DNA of 58,382 nt from assembly GCF_004359215.1 (NCBI RefSeq), contig NC_090626.1, positions 323,985 to 382,366 on the forward strand, given 5' to 3'. The position numbers and the translations under genes are program-made. This stretch comes from Bremia lactucae. Taxonomy: Eukaryota; Oomycota; Peronosporomycetes; Peronosporales; Peronosporaceae. Of the stretch, positions 42,424 to 53,868 are shown piece after piece. Within the stretch, counting starts at the first letter, position 1; every line of letters starts with the position of its first letter. Under the pieces are notes generated by a model that did not search any database, was not told where the DNA came from, and was given only the letters and a program-made list of their open reading frames with translations.

Positions 42424-45400
42424 TTTTACGACACGTTAAAAAGATTTACATGATGATGATTTCATCGTACAGATTTTGATGATAAATTTGATGTCATCCT
42501 AGGTTTACCTATGCTCCAAAAAGTGTGACCAAGTATCAGCTGACAGCATTGATACGTAAAGATGCATACCACTTGTTCATCAGATGGCCATCTGATGAAC
42601 GTCTTGGAGCGTCCACAAGCGTGTCGATGTACTACGAGTGAGTGCGATGGCCTCACTTGTGGTATGGTCGTTAGTACAACTGCACAAGATCGCAGTGTGA
42701 TTACTAATTACACTGTGGAGTCAGCTACCGGCGGCTGTGCGAATGCACGGGCAGTGCCAAATGTTGACCACTCGAATAGTCGAGTGGAATGAGACATGAA
42801 TATACGCCTAGCGGGCGACATTCAAGGAAAATACAAGTTGTCCAAAAGGGACAAAACTATGATCCTAGGTCGAGTAGAGAGTCGACCCGACTGTGATAGC
42901 GCAATCACAGTCGGAAGACGTTGGAAGAATAAGTCCCCACGTACTTGAGGAGAAATCTCCTCAAATAATTAATGCTGAAGTGACATTACTTCAGCATCCC
43001 GAGGAATTAATCTCTCGGCAGCTTGTTGATAAATCCCAGGAAGATACCGAGACACTGAATGTCTTGGTTAATGATGAATCAAGAGTAGGCGATTATACTC
43101 TTGATCTGTATGCGCCTCCAAAATTTACTTCGAAAATAACCCAATTACCAACCCTAGAACGTAAACGATCCTTGAGAGATCTGCGAAGTGGAAGAATCAA
43201 GCAGATCTGCGTACTCGTCACAGAGGATGAATACGTAATCGATATTCGGTCAGTAATTTTTGCAGAGAACGAACTGGTTCTCAGCAGCTCATCGATGGAC
43301 GAAAGTGTTCTCGATGTAAATACTCGGATTGAGAAATATACTACTCAGTCCTGGGAGTCACTTAAGACAATTCCTTTATACAAGGATTTGATTTTATTCA
43401 GGGATGTATTCCCAGAAACCGTTGCATGCGAGTTACCTAAAGATAAAGGATCTCGACATGAGACCCGAGCTCAAACCGGGCTCGAAGTATTGTGTCATGA
43501 AGCAGTGACAACTGCCTCGTGACCAAGTACTTGCGATCGATAAATTCTCTATCGATCGATTTCAAGCGGGCCATGTAAGGGTTCAACCTCCCCACATAAC
43601 TCTCCGACCTACAGGGGGTGGCGGATAGTCCACGCATTCAATAAACAGAATGTTGCAACGGTACCGGCTCAAACGCTGAACCTAAAATAGACGTAATCGT
43701 AGATGGTATGTCTAAGAGTACCATCTTTTTGTCCATGGATTTGATGGATACATTTTATCAGATCCTTATGCGTGATCGGGACATCCCGTACACAGCAGTG
43801 AGCACTCCCAGTGGGATGCTCTGGGAATGGCTAGTAATACCACAGGGGCTTAGTAACGCCCCTGCAACAATCAACAGATGCCTAACGAATCTGTTGAGAC
43901 CAATGCGACAATTTGCACCGAGTTAATTTGACGCTACATTTGTCCATAGCCGGACATGGACGAAAAGATGGATGTGGAAATTCATGAAACTCACGTTCGT
44001 CAAGTGTTCTTACACTTATTGCGAAAGCATACGCTGTACGCAAATCTCAAGACGTGTATATTCGCTGCAAGCGAAATACCACTTCGTGGGTTCATCGTCG
44101 GAAAACATGGTGTGCGCCCTGATCTTGAAAGATCAAGGCAATTACCGACGAGCCAGTTCCAGTCGATGTCAAGGACTTAAAAAGTTCCTTAGATTAGCGG
44201 TGTACTTGCACAAGTACTTCCGCAATTATGCCGAGATGACAATTCATCCCTCTCGTCTCTTGAAAAAAGACGAGAATGGCTATAAAAGGCTGATTGTCAG
44301 CGTTCCTTTGAAGAAGCAAAGCTTGATGGAATCGCCCATCTTGGCGATTGCAGATCAAGACAGACCATTCCATGTGGTCTGGGACGCCAGCGATTTCGCA
44401 ATCGGCTGTGCGTTAATGCGATACGATACAAACGCCGTGGAGCGCGTCATCTGTTACCAACCGCGTCAGCTGCAACCACTGAACGCAATAATACCCAGTG
44501 CATGACAAGAAACTCCTAGCCATGAATATGCACTGACTAAATTTAGAGTCTATCTCCTCGGAGATAGACCGTTTATCTCAATACGGACCATGCGTAATTA
44601 CGCACGGCCGTAAAAAAACTACATCTCTCGGAAAGAATAACGAGGTACCTTTCCTTCTTCGCGGAGTATAATTTCTCCGTGAAATATAAACCAGAACGAC
44701 TTGATGTCGTCGCTGATGCATTATCACGCCGACCCGATTTCGAACCGGCTGCGCACTCCAATATAATCCTACTTCTGCAACATTCGTTACAAGTGTTACA
44801 AGTGTTCTGTCGCCAACTTTGCCTGATGACATAAAGAAAGCCTACACAGAAGATGAAGACCTTCTACGATAAAAATGAATTATCTGATGAATCCATTGTA
44901 ATAAATCTATCAAAATTTTACCGGCTTCATATCGATCGTCTTCCGATCGATACACAATGCGCAACGGCTTACTGTTTTACACAGCCGTTGCCGGTGACAC
45001 TTCACGTGGCGTCGTCCCGAATCACAATGATTGTGTTTGCGAACCATATATAAATGTCACTATGCACCAACACGTATGGCATCGTGGACGTGAGAAAATC
45101 TCACAGTAAGTCGCGACTTTAAATGGCCCCGCCAGTATCAATTCTTGCGCAAGTACATTCGTGCATGCAAGGTATGTCAACGGGTGAAGCCTAGCCCTTC
45201 ATCGCGTGCACCTTTTCAACCTCTACCACTTCCGGCAGAATGTTAACAGTTCGTATCTATGGACTTCGTCTTCGAATTTCCCGAACACGATCACAAAAAC
45301 AATGGAATCCTTGCTTTTGTAGACAGATTCAGCAAGATGGTAAAACTAGCTGCAGTACCAGAGTCAGTCACGGCTCCGAGCTGAGCCCGTGTCTTTATCG

Positions 45401-46095
45401 ACACGGTATTCAACTCCACGGTCTACCCCGTGAATTAGCCTCGGATAGAGATCTACGTTCACGGCGAAGTTTTGGCAATCCGTGTTCCGATCCCTCGGAA
45501 CACGGCTGACTATGTCAACTTCTGATCATCCAGAGACAGATGGTCAGACGGAACGCGTAAATTGCGTCCTCAAAGAGATACTTTGATGTTACGTCTAATC
45601 GTATCCGAATTGAAGCGAGTTTTTACTGTTGGTCGATTTCGCCATCAACAATTCGGTGCATGCGTCTACAACGCATACACTATAATTAGTGAATGGCTTA
45701 CGCCATCCACGCGTACCCACATAATTAGAAAGATCCTATAATTTAAAGGGGGTGGGCTCGCACGCGCAAAACCATTTCTGGCTCATTCTCATCACTCGTC
45801 GAAGCAATCGACATCGAAGATGAGAAAGATCTCATGGCAGCGTGACAAAGCGCGCTAAAAAATACAACACAAATAAGTCCGCAGAGGAATTTCTGCTGGC
45901 TCTAGAATTAGTAGTCCGTTTCGTACAGGATTCTATTGCTAGCGCGGTGGGCCGTCGGAAACGGAACGCAGACAAACATGGAAGAGCAAATATTCTTTCA
46001 CTCAAAACTAATGACTTAGTACTACTCTTTACGGTAAACTTGCCTTAGTGTGTAGTCACTAATATGGGTAGCAGTAAAGTACCACCCAAGTTTAT
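42424..46095 (+). pseudogene. Ty3/gypsy pol, heavily mutated (protease, RT, RNase H, integrase)
   Basis: Order on the plus strand: a protease-like stretch near 42460-42520. The RT N-terminal part is at 42960-43450 (LFRDVFPETVACELPKDKG). The RT core is at 43700-43925, with SMDLMDTFYQILMRDRDIPY and TPSGMLWEWLVIPQGLSNAP. The RT thumb/RNase H is at 43960-44760, with FHVVWDASDFAIGCALM. Integrase runs from 45100 to the gap. Stops and frameshifts are common throughout. The part from 45345 to 46060 is repeated at 48830-49570. Confidence 0.85.
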
Positions 46096-46195
46096 NNNNN
46101 NNNNNNNNNNNNNNNNNNNNNNNNNNNNNNNNNNNNNNNNNNNNNNNNNNNNNNNNNNNNNNNNNNNNNNNNNNNNNNNNNNNNNNNNNNNNNNN
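46096..46195. other. Scaffold gap of exactly 100 N
   Basis: 100 consecutive N, the usual placeholder for a gap of unknown size. It lies within repeats, so the order and distance across it are uncertain. Confidence 1.
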
Positions 46196-46284
46196 GTGCA
46201 TGCATTCAATAAACTGAATGCTGCAACGATACCGGCTCAAACGCCGATACCGAGAAAAGACGTAATCATAGACGGTATCACCCA
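46196..46284 (+). pseudogene. Short gypsy RT fragment after the gap
   Basis: VHAFNKLNAATIPAQTPIPR is the RT segment homologous to 43632-43690. It breaks off at 46284, where MULE sequence begins. Confidence 0.8.
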
Positions 46285-47484
46285 AACGATGCGATGCAAG
46301 CGAGCTTGCAGGACGCAAACCTCTGGAGAACCTCTGGAGGCCCTTCTGAATAATTTGTCAATGAGTCTACGTCCTTTCTTTTATCGAATTCGAAGAAATG
46401 ATAACAATCGGCTCACTGCGCTCTCCTTCTTCTTCATTATTCAGCCAAAGAGGTATGCCAGCACATATGTGCAAACAAAGTCAGCCTGCGAGACTGCACA
46501 TACAGACCAACCGCTTTAGACTGCCCTCGCTCCATGGAGTTGAATTTTTTTTTTTCAACAACCAACCAACCATTCATTTACGTTTCTTATTGTTTCATAA
46601 CCGGAGAGACCGAGGAGGATTATTCATGTGCATTGGATGCAGTACAGTCAACCTTTTGCAATAACCTGCATTTGTTTTCATCGTTTGCATTACCGATCCG
46701 GAACTTTCTTTATTAAAAAAATATTATAAATCAGTGTTCTCCGACAGCAAAAACTTTCTCTGCCAATATCATACCCGGAATATTTTTTTTGGTAACCTGA
46801 ACAATAATCGCGATATACAGGTAGAAGAGAGTTAAGATGGTTTCTGGCTGATCGGACAAACCTCATTTCATCGTCATCCTTGGAAGATTACACATCAGCA
46901 TTCAAAATGTTGCGCGGTTATTACTTGCTACGTGTGATGCGTTACTTGAAGCTAGCGTGGCTCATTCACAAAAAAGTTAGCATTTCTATCTTGACAGCTC
47001 AACTCCTTTACGGAGTTTAAACTCTAACATGCTGATCCTATTCCTCGCTGTCATATCTCATCACACACAATAGTTTTTTTTATGGACCAATCAAGTAACG
47101 CACTACTGTCATTCTACCACATCGCGTGTGGAAGGAATGCACGCGACTTCAAATAGATATATTAATTAATATACTGGCGATTTACTAACTGCTTGTAGTA
47201 GGATAGAACTTTCTTGCGAGAGCTAAATCAACAAAATCTGGATTTGCAATGTTACACAATCTGTATGCGACGACAGGATTACACACAAAAGTCCGGTGTG
47301 GCAAGGAGTCCGGCGCAAAATATCAAAACATGCCTTGGATATTGCGCGCAAACAATTTCGGCTAGCACAAATATTCCTCAACAACAACTACAACAACAGC
47401 AGCAATAGGGCAACATTTTTCACTGGCGTGCAAAGACGAACGTTAGGAATTCCTTGCCAACATAAATTTAAGTGTCTCATTTAA
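46285..47484 (+). pseudogene. FAR1/MULE-type transposase relic, copy 2 (5' truncated)
   Basis: Inverted copy of 18724-17484. Readable parts are TQTMRCKRACRTQTSG, CFITGETEEDYSCALDAVQ and, near the end, GVRRKISKHALDIARKQFRL and TGVQRRTLGIPCQHKF, where the C-x-H of the SWIM finger is kept. The N-terminal part present in copy 1 is missing because the block starts at a junction with gypsy RT. Many stops. Confidence 0.8.
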
Positions 47485-47607
47485 TACAAAACACCTCACC
47501 AAAGAAGATATTGATTCGCAGTGGTGACTTAATTAAACAATAACACCAACAACAGTAACAGCAGCAGCAACACCTAGCATTGGTGAATATCGACGACGCA
47601 CTAAGTA

Positions 47608-47987
47608 CTCTAGTCAAGTGTTGTCACGGGAGCGAAATCCCGGTCCTCGTGCGCACTTACTAAGTAGGAAGTAGTTTTCAGACTGGTTTATATTTAATCG
47701 TATTATATATAAATACCTATTTTTACCAATAAAAAATGTCATCTCTGTAGTTAATACTATGATGTATGGCGAGCGTAGATTTCTAGATACCTCGCGTAAT
47801 GGATGACGCTAGGCGTCATCCCTCCTAATGTGAATGCACCTATGTGCATCACATACACAAGGGTTGGTCACAAATGTGAACCACATTCGAGTGGTGGGTC
47901 TACTTACTTTTTTTTAAATAACTGATCATCCTCTTAAGTACATCAAGTGTACTTAACGGGGACTTTGTAACATTCGAGCAACTTTAG
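47608..47987. repeat. LTR-like repeat, copy 2 (inverted)
   Basis: Reverse complement of the repeats at 17027-17405 and 57432-57777, including the GACGCTAGGCGTC palindrome at 47805-47817. Confidence 0.7.
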
Positions 47988-48105
47988 CCCGTTTCCCCAA
48001 TTCCCCTTTTAAGAACGAATTTACATTTTAACATTCGTCGAAAAAAAAGGAGGAACTGCGAGCTGCTTAACGCGCCGCTAGTTCTCTCAGTCACTATAGC
48101 GACCT

Positions 48106-48339
48106 GTGTTTTCATGCACGGCGCCAAAGATGCCACCTAAAAGGGACCATATTGGTGGATCGTCTGCAAAGACACCCACTCAACCTCGCACTAAGCGCAC
48201 GCGCCGTGTTAACACGCCGGTAGCGTCCATTGCCTTAGTCGAAACGCCGACAGCTACTGCTGCTGTCACGTCAACGGGGCTTAAGAATCCATTCCACTTT
48301 AATAGTGAGGATGTTGATCCGTCCCTCACTGCGGCGTGA
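48106..48339 (+). pseudogene. Antisense-ORF fragment matching locus 1
   Basis: A 77-codon frame nearly the same as the N-terminal part of the ORF at 16977 (KTPTQPRTKRTRRVNTPVAS, HFNSEDVDPSL). It is cut off at about 48331, where it joins a minus-strand gypsy RT/RNase H piece. Confidence 0.6.
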
Positions 48340-48344
48340 TACTG

Positions 48345-48825
48345 CATCAGCGACGACATTAAGTCGTTCTGGTTTAAATTTCACGGAGAAATTATACTTC
48401 GCGAAGGATAGCCACCTCGTTATTCTTTCCGAGAGATGTAGACTATTTACGGCCGTGCGTAATCACACATGGTCCGTATATACGATAAACGGTCTATCTC
48501 CGAGGAGATAGACTCTAAATTTAGCCAGCATGTTCATGGCAAGGAGTTTCTTGTCATGCACTGGGTAATTGCGTTCAGTGGTTGCATGCAGGGCGATTGG
48601 TAACAGATGACGCGCTCCGCGGCGTTTGTATCGTATCGCATTAACGCACAGCCGATTGCGAAATCGCTGGCGTCCCAGACCATATGGAATGGTCTGTCTT
48701 GATCTGCAATCGCCAAGATGGGCGATTGCATAAGCTTTGCTTGATACCTTCAAAAGGACACGGACAATCAGCATTCCATAGCCATTTCTTGTCTTTTTTC
48801 AAGAGACGAGAGAGATGAACTGTCA
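48345..48825 (-). pseudogene. Inverted gypsy RT/RNase H fragment
   Basis: Reverse-complement copy of about 44250-44730. On the minus strand it reads HLGDCRSRQTIPYGL in one frame and LAIADQDRPFHMVWDASDFA in another, then VYLLGDRPFIVYTDH. Frameshifted. Confidence 0.85.
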
Positions 48826-49720
48826 AGCTGCAGTACCAGAGTCAATCACGGCTCCGGGCTGAGCCCGTGTCTTTATCGACACGGTATTTAAACTCCACGG
48901 TCTACCCCATGAATTAGTCTCGGATAGAGATCTACGTTCACGGCGAAGTTTTGGCAATCCGTGTTCCGATCTCTCGGAACACGGCTGACTATGTCAACTT
49001 CTGATCATCCAGAGACAGATGGTCAGACGGAACGCGCAAATTGCGTCCTCAAAGAGGTACTTTGAGGCTACGTCTATTCGTATCCGAATTGAAGCGAGTT
49101 TTTACTGTTGGTCGAATTCGCCATCAACAATTCGGTGCATGCGTCTACAACGCATACACTATTATTAGTGAATGGCTTACGCCATCCACGCGTACCCACA
49201 TAATTAGAAAGATCCTCTAATTAAAGGGGGATGGACTCGCACGAGCAAAACCATTTCTGGCTCAGTCTCATCACTCGTCGAAGCTACCAATGACGCGAAT
49301 CATGTCGATGTCGAAGCAATCGATATCGAAGATGAGAAATATCTCATGGCAGCGTGCACAAAGCGCGCTAAAAAATACAACACAAATGAGTCAGCAGATG
49401 AATTTCTGCTGGCTCTAGAACCAGTAGTCCGTTTCGTACAGGATTCCATTGCTAGCGCGGTGGGCCGTCAGAATCGGAACGCAGACAAACATAAAAGAGC
49501 AAATATTCTTTCACTCAAAACTAACGACTTAAAACTACTCTTTACGGTAAACTTGCCTAAGCATGTAGTCACTAATGTGAGTAGCAGTAAGCAGCTATCC
49601 AAGTTCATTGGGCAATTCCGTGTTCTGCATCGCAGAGGCAATTCGTACACAATAGTTATGCCATGTAGGAGGCGATCGCCTCCTACGTCTTACGTTGGTC
49701 GGCTCCGCCCTTACCATCAA
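48826..49720 (+). pseudogene. Gypsy integrase core and C-terminal part
   Basis: The copy of 45345-46060 continues intact for longer here: the integrase core (TVFKLHGLP, SDRDLRSRR), TKRAKKYNTNESADEFLLAL, GRQNRNADKHKRANI, and a tail FIGQFRVLHRRGNSYTI with YVGRLRPYHQF, the usual C-terminal module of oomycete gypsy integrases. Confidence 0.8.
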
Positions 49721-51410
49721 TTCGCGGTTTCTTCCGAGGACGGATCTGACCACCCTTTTCAGGAATTATTAAAAGATTCTTGTAGTCACGAGCCAGATTC
49801 TCATACTGAATCTGGAGATTGTCATATCGGGTCCGAAGATCCTCGAAACCGCGATGCGCTGACGACAGCACATCACGAAGAGCGTGATACTTCCGTTCGT
49901 ACTCCAACATTGAGTACGCACTCTTCGAACGGCTTCCAACCGTTCGATATAGTGATCCTGCACCGTCTGCTCCAACGAGTGACGCTTACCGCGCTCATGA
50001 TCAAGACCCTATTTAAAAGATGGGGGAAGTGGTCGAATTTGTCGATCTTCGACTTTAGATCCGACGCACAGGTCGGATATATTTTCCCTATTCCACCACA
50101 ACCATTGGTGGATTCCCTTGGTGGTCAACGTTTTCTTTCGGAACGTATTGGAAACCAGCGTGATGTGAAGGGGCAGCGAACGAGTTATTACCGCTAGCGC
50201 GGATATCCACCTTCACATGACAGCTGGGAGCCTCGTTCTCAGCGTGTTGTTGACGTTGAGGGCCTCGTCCGTCAGTATGACGAGACCCATTCGATGGATC
50301 AGAAGGTCCATCTAAAAACACGCGCCCCAGGCGCCTGTAAATTGATTCTAAACGTCAATCGCATCGCCCATCTCGATAGAGATGTGAGCCCTTCCCCAGG
50401 ACGAAGAAAGGGAATAGACGTCCCCTATTACTCGTTTCTTGTTGTCAACCCAACACGGACAGGGATCACCCCACGTAAGGCATGGAAGTCCTGCCTCACG
50501 AGACAAACGATGCAGTTTAAACGTGCACCGGTTAAAGTTCGTTTTTCAAACTTAACGCGTATCGCGTTGAGTCTTTGAAGCCAGGCTTCACGTCCAATGT
50601 CTTTAACATTGCGAATAAACGCGTTCCAGGCTTGCATCAACGAGCTTTTATCTCGCTTGTTGTTGCCACTATACTATCGATGCTTAGGAAAAGCATCGAG
50701 ATAAAAATCTTCTTCAGCGCATAAGTTTTTAGCGCTGGGATCAAGGCCATGTAGCTTTTTCGCAATAAATAAGAGATAATTATTGTGAGGAGTAGTCTTT
50801 CGAGACGAGCTATTAATTAGCTGCTCGGGCAAAAACCACAACTTCTTCTCAGGGGCAAGACGAGAGATTTTAGTGTACGATCCCCTGAGTGGTACCCACT
50901 GAAGCAGGGGTACCACAAGAACTTTTATTACGATGGCTTACGCCATCGTCATCACCACGCACAGAAATATGTGCCGGCACGGGAGACAGTGCTGACGATG
51001 AGGAATCATCCTCATCGTAGGAACCAAACATGCTGTAGCGATGCTACCAGCACGTCTACTCGAATAAGCCCCCTCATGCGAAGACTCATAGTCAGCCGCC
51101 TGACGATGATCAGGCGACTGTTCTATTCTCCCTGACTCGACCATTTCGTCCGACTCGCATTCGTAGATGACCTCTAAAGAGGGGTCGCATTCACGTAGTG
51201 TATTGCCACGTGCACCCGCAACATTTAGATTGCAGGAGAAAATGACACTACGGCAGACGGAACGTCTGCCGCAAGAGACAATAATGCGTCGCCCGCGACT
51301 GCATGAACCGCAGCCGAAGGCGCCGTACTATTCGCATACCGCAAAAATTGGTTGACCATGCGATAGAAATAAAAATGGTGGTTCTGACCAATCAAACTCG
51401 TTTTCAATCA
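49690..51410 (-). pseudogene. Antisense ORF of a gypsy element, locus 3
   Basis: Broken minus-strand frames that begin about 65 bp inside the 3' LTR and run against the integrase. In order: ATG at 51360 with an Ala/Val-rich start, ECDPSLEVIYECESDEMVES, LAPEKKLWFLPEQL with EEDFYLDAF, then GREAWLQRLNAIRVKFEK, ALRGVIPVRVG, and near the end a coiled coil (YERKYHALRDVLSSAHRGF, RTRYDNLQIQYENLARDYK). The order of motifs matches locus 2. No known family is recognised. Antisense genes at this place are known in some plant gypsy elements (Grande, Retand). Confidence 0.6.
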
Positions 51411-51475
51411 AGGAGTCGTATAGTGACCACTCTATTCAATGACAGTCAAAGGTTTTGTCGTTTATGGAGGGGTGA

Positions 51476-51884
51476 TGTAACGGGGTGTATCGTTACATGA
51501 ATTAATATCTATAAGGTAGATAATATTTGGAGACTATTACTTTACATGTTATATGCGAAAAGCTTAACCATTGGTAGATATAGGCCATTATATCTACTTG
51601 CTCCGCGGTCCAGTCAGCACTGGACTCGCGCAAGAGAGACATATAAGACTATATTACATGTTTGTATTGGTGTATAATTAAGTTTGTATTAAATAGATAG
51701 AAACAGAAGAACTTAATTATGTTAAATACAGTTTAATTTTAACCCTCTTTTGAGCAAGTGTTTTATAGAAAGTCTTTCTCTGCACGTACTAGTGCACGTG
51801 GAGTTACGTGAGGGACCATTTGCACTGAAGCAGTACGAAGTGGACTTGTACTGAAGCAGTACAAGTCGGCAGTGCCCCGTTCCA
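51476..51884 (+). repeat. 3' LTR of a plus-oriented gypsy copy
   Basis: 409 bp, starts TGTAACGGGG, ends CCCCGTTCCA. A purine-rich GGAGGGGTGA precedes it. Same family as 40565-40982 and the solo LTR at 19447. Confidence 0.9.
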
Positions 51885-52192
51885 TATTGCGGTGCATGCT
51901 CTTAAAAGAAGAGTTATCTTTCGGAATACGCTGTAAGAAGATAATACGTCAAAAGGCCAACATTCTAATTTTGCGCGCTAAGCTCGTGGGTTTTTGCCAA
52001 CGTCAAAATAGGGAGCATCTTATGGGGGATATTTAATCAATAAAAAAAAGGAAGGCGCTAGTGAGCGCTCACTTTTCGCTATTGGGCGCGCATTCTAGCT
52101 TTAAGAACCCTGTACTTCTCTTTGATTGGTCGAAAAGGTACTTCAATATACTCTTTAAGAATCTCGTCTTCAAATTCATCCTAAACTCTGCA

Positions 52193-53160
52193 ATGAGCAA
52201 TATGGAATTAGTCAAACAGCGCGTATTTATCCCCTTCGGTGATGCTCGCGCAGCTGAAGACGCATGTATGAAAGAGGAGGGCTTTGTTTTGTCCATGAAA
52301 ACAAAGCGACGTTTAGGGAATAGGAATGACGGTTACATTAAAGCTGTTGTTCTGAAATGCTCTTACGCGGGGAAGGCAAATCAGTTGGCACCTGGTGTTC
52401 AGCATAAGCGTGTCACTGCAATTCGTAGCAATGGGTCTGCCTTCTCTTGCCTCATCGTCAGTCGAAAGGTAATGGAGAGACACAGGAACGGACAGTGTGG
52501 ACAGTGGCAGTAACAGTCAATGTTCACAACCACGAGCCTTTCGCCGAACCTTCTGCACATTCTAGAAATTGTGCCGTGAATGCAGAGCAGCAACAAAAGG
52601 TCATTCAGCTTTCTATCACCGGGCTCGAACCGACGCAAATGTTTAACGCCCTGCAAAGGAAGGGTGTCACGATTTCACCTCGAGACGTGTACGATTTCAA
52701 GCAGGCAGAGCGCTCGCGTATCCTTGGCGGTCATTCTTTTCTCCAGATATTACTTGACAGCATTGAAAGCAGCAAAATTGCGCCATATTATACTCAGTTT
52801 GATGCGGCTTACACATCTCTTTATAGCCTCTCCATCCGCCAAGGCGATATGCAGCTATGTTTGGCCGCCAAGGTATGGTTGATTGACTGAACCTACAAAA
52901 CTAATCGGTTTGGCTTGCCCTTGTTGCGTATTGTAGGGGTTACCTCCACTGCTCAAACATTCACGTTCACATAATACTGCTTTATGGCCGTGGAGGGAGG
53001 AAAACTAAATGTGGGCAAGTTAATTGGTAAAGCAGGTGCTTTAAACATTTTTTGCCACACCAACGACTTTTGTGACGGATCGGGAAATTGCCCTGATGAA
53101 TGCTCCCGATACTGTCGTTCCGGATGCAAACTTCCTGCTCTGCTGATGGCGTAACGTAGA
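52193..53160 (+). pseudogene. FAR1-type MULE transposase relic, copy 3
   Basis: Starts at an ATG. A FAR1-like DNA-binding region comes first (VFIPFGDARAAEDACMKEEG, VLKCSYAGK). A one-base shift at about 52470-52510 leads into VWTVAVTVNVHNHEPFAEP and GLEPTQMFNALQRKGVTISP. A stop precedes TYKTNRFGLPLLRIVGV, the start of the MULE DDE domain, and TTFVTDREIALMN (about 53060-53110) gives the second catalytic Asp. After about 53160 the similarity fades. It resembles copies 1 and 2 in type but is not a duplicate of them. Confidence 0.85.
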
Positions 53161-53868
53161 AGGTGCCAAAGGTGTCGGTAGGTGGGTCATAATAGCAGAA
53201 GCTGCCGGCAACCTCCTGTTACATCGTCGCAATCGGTGCTGGTACCAAAATCTTCAACAGCACCTCGGCCGCCGTCAATCTGGATGTTGTGATCCAATCT
53301 GCACGTCGTGATCGGTAGCTCGGTAGCGTTGATGCGGGAAATTTCGTAGTTTTAAGAGGTGTGGGAAAAATGTAGCCGGGAAAACATGTAAATGAATGGG
53401 AAATGCGGTGGAGTGATATCTAGGAATCTACAAACATCTATTCTCTGTTTATACATCACTGCACCTCGCTGTACAGCTGTATTTGGCCGTAGCTCTCAGG
53501 CCGTGAATGGTTAATTTTCGTAAATGAGGTTTGTCTGAGCCTACCATGGCCGATTTTTGGACTTTCCGGTCACTTAACCTACTGTAAACTTTCACCGATT
53601 AAACCCGCAGTTTATTATAGTACTATATCGACCAATTAAAGACACGTGCAGGGTTCTATATAATAAACTGTTCACGTCTGTACAAATTGAAAATTGTCAG
53701 AACGGATGTTGTATTCTATAGATAAAAAACATAAAATATGTAAAACAATGCTTTAAATTCTTTTCCTTTTTTTTCCTCAAATCTTTTCAATACAATGTCA
53801 CAGTTAAGTTGCTCGAACGAGTTGCCAGACCTCCCAAGTCGACAAAAGAAGTGTTATTCAATCGTTCC
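53161..53868. other. Intergenic region downstream of the MULE relic and of the peptidase gene
   Basis: No gene seen. It probably contains the MULE 3' remainder and the 3' UTR of the peptidase. Confidence 0.4.

Noticed and set aside
40565..51884. One intact 11-kb gypsy element between the two LTRs
   Set aside because: Target flanks do not match, a scaffold gap interrupts it, and integrase is present twice with an inverted RT piece in between.
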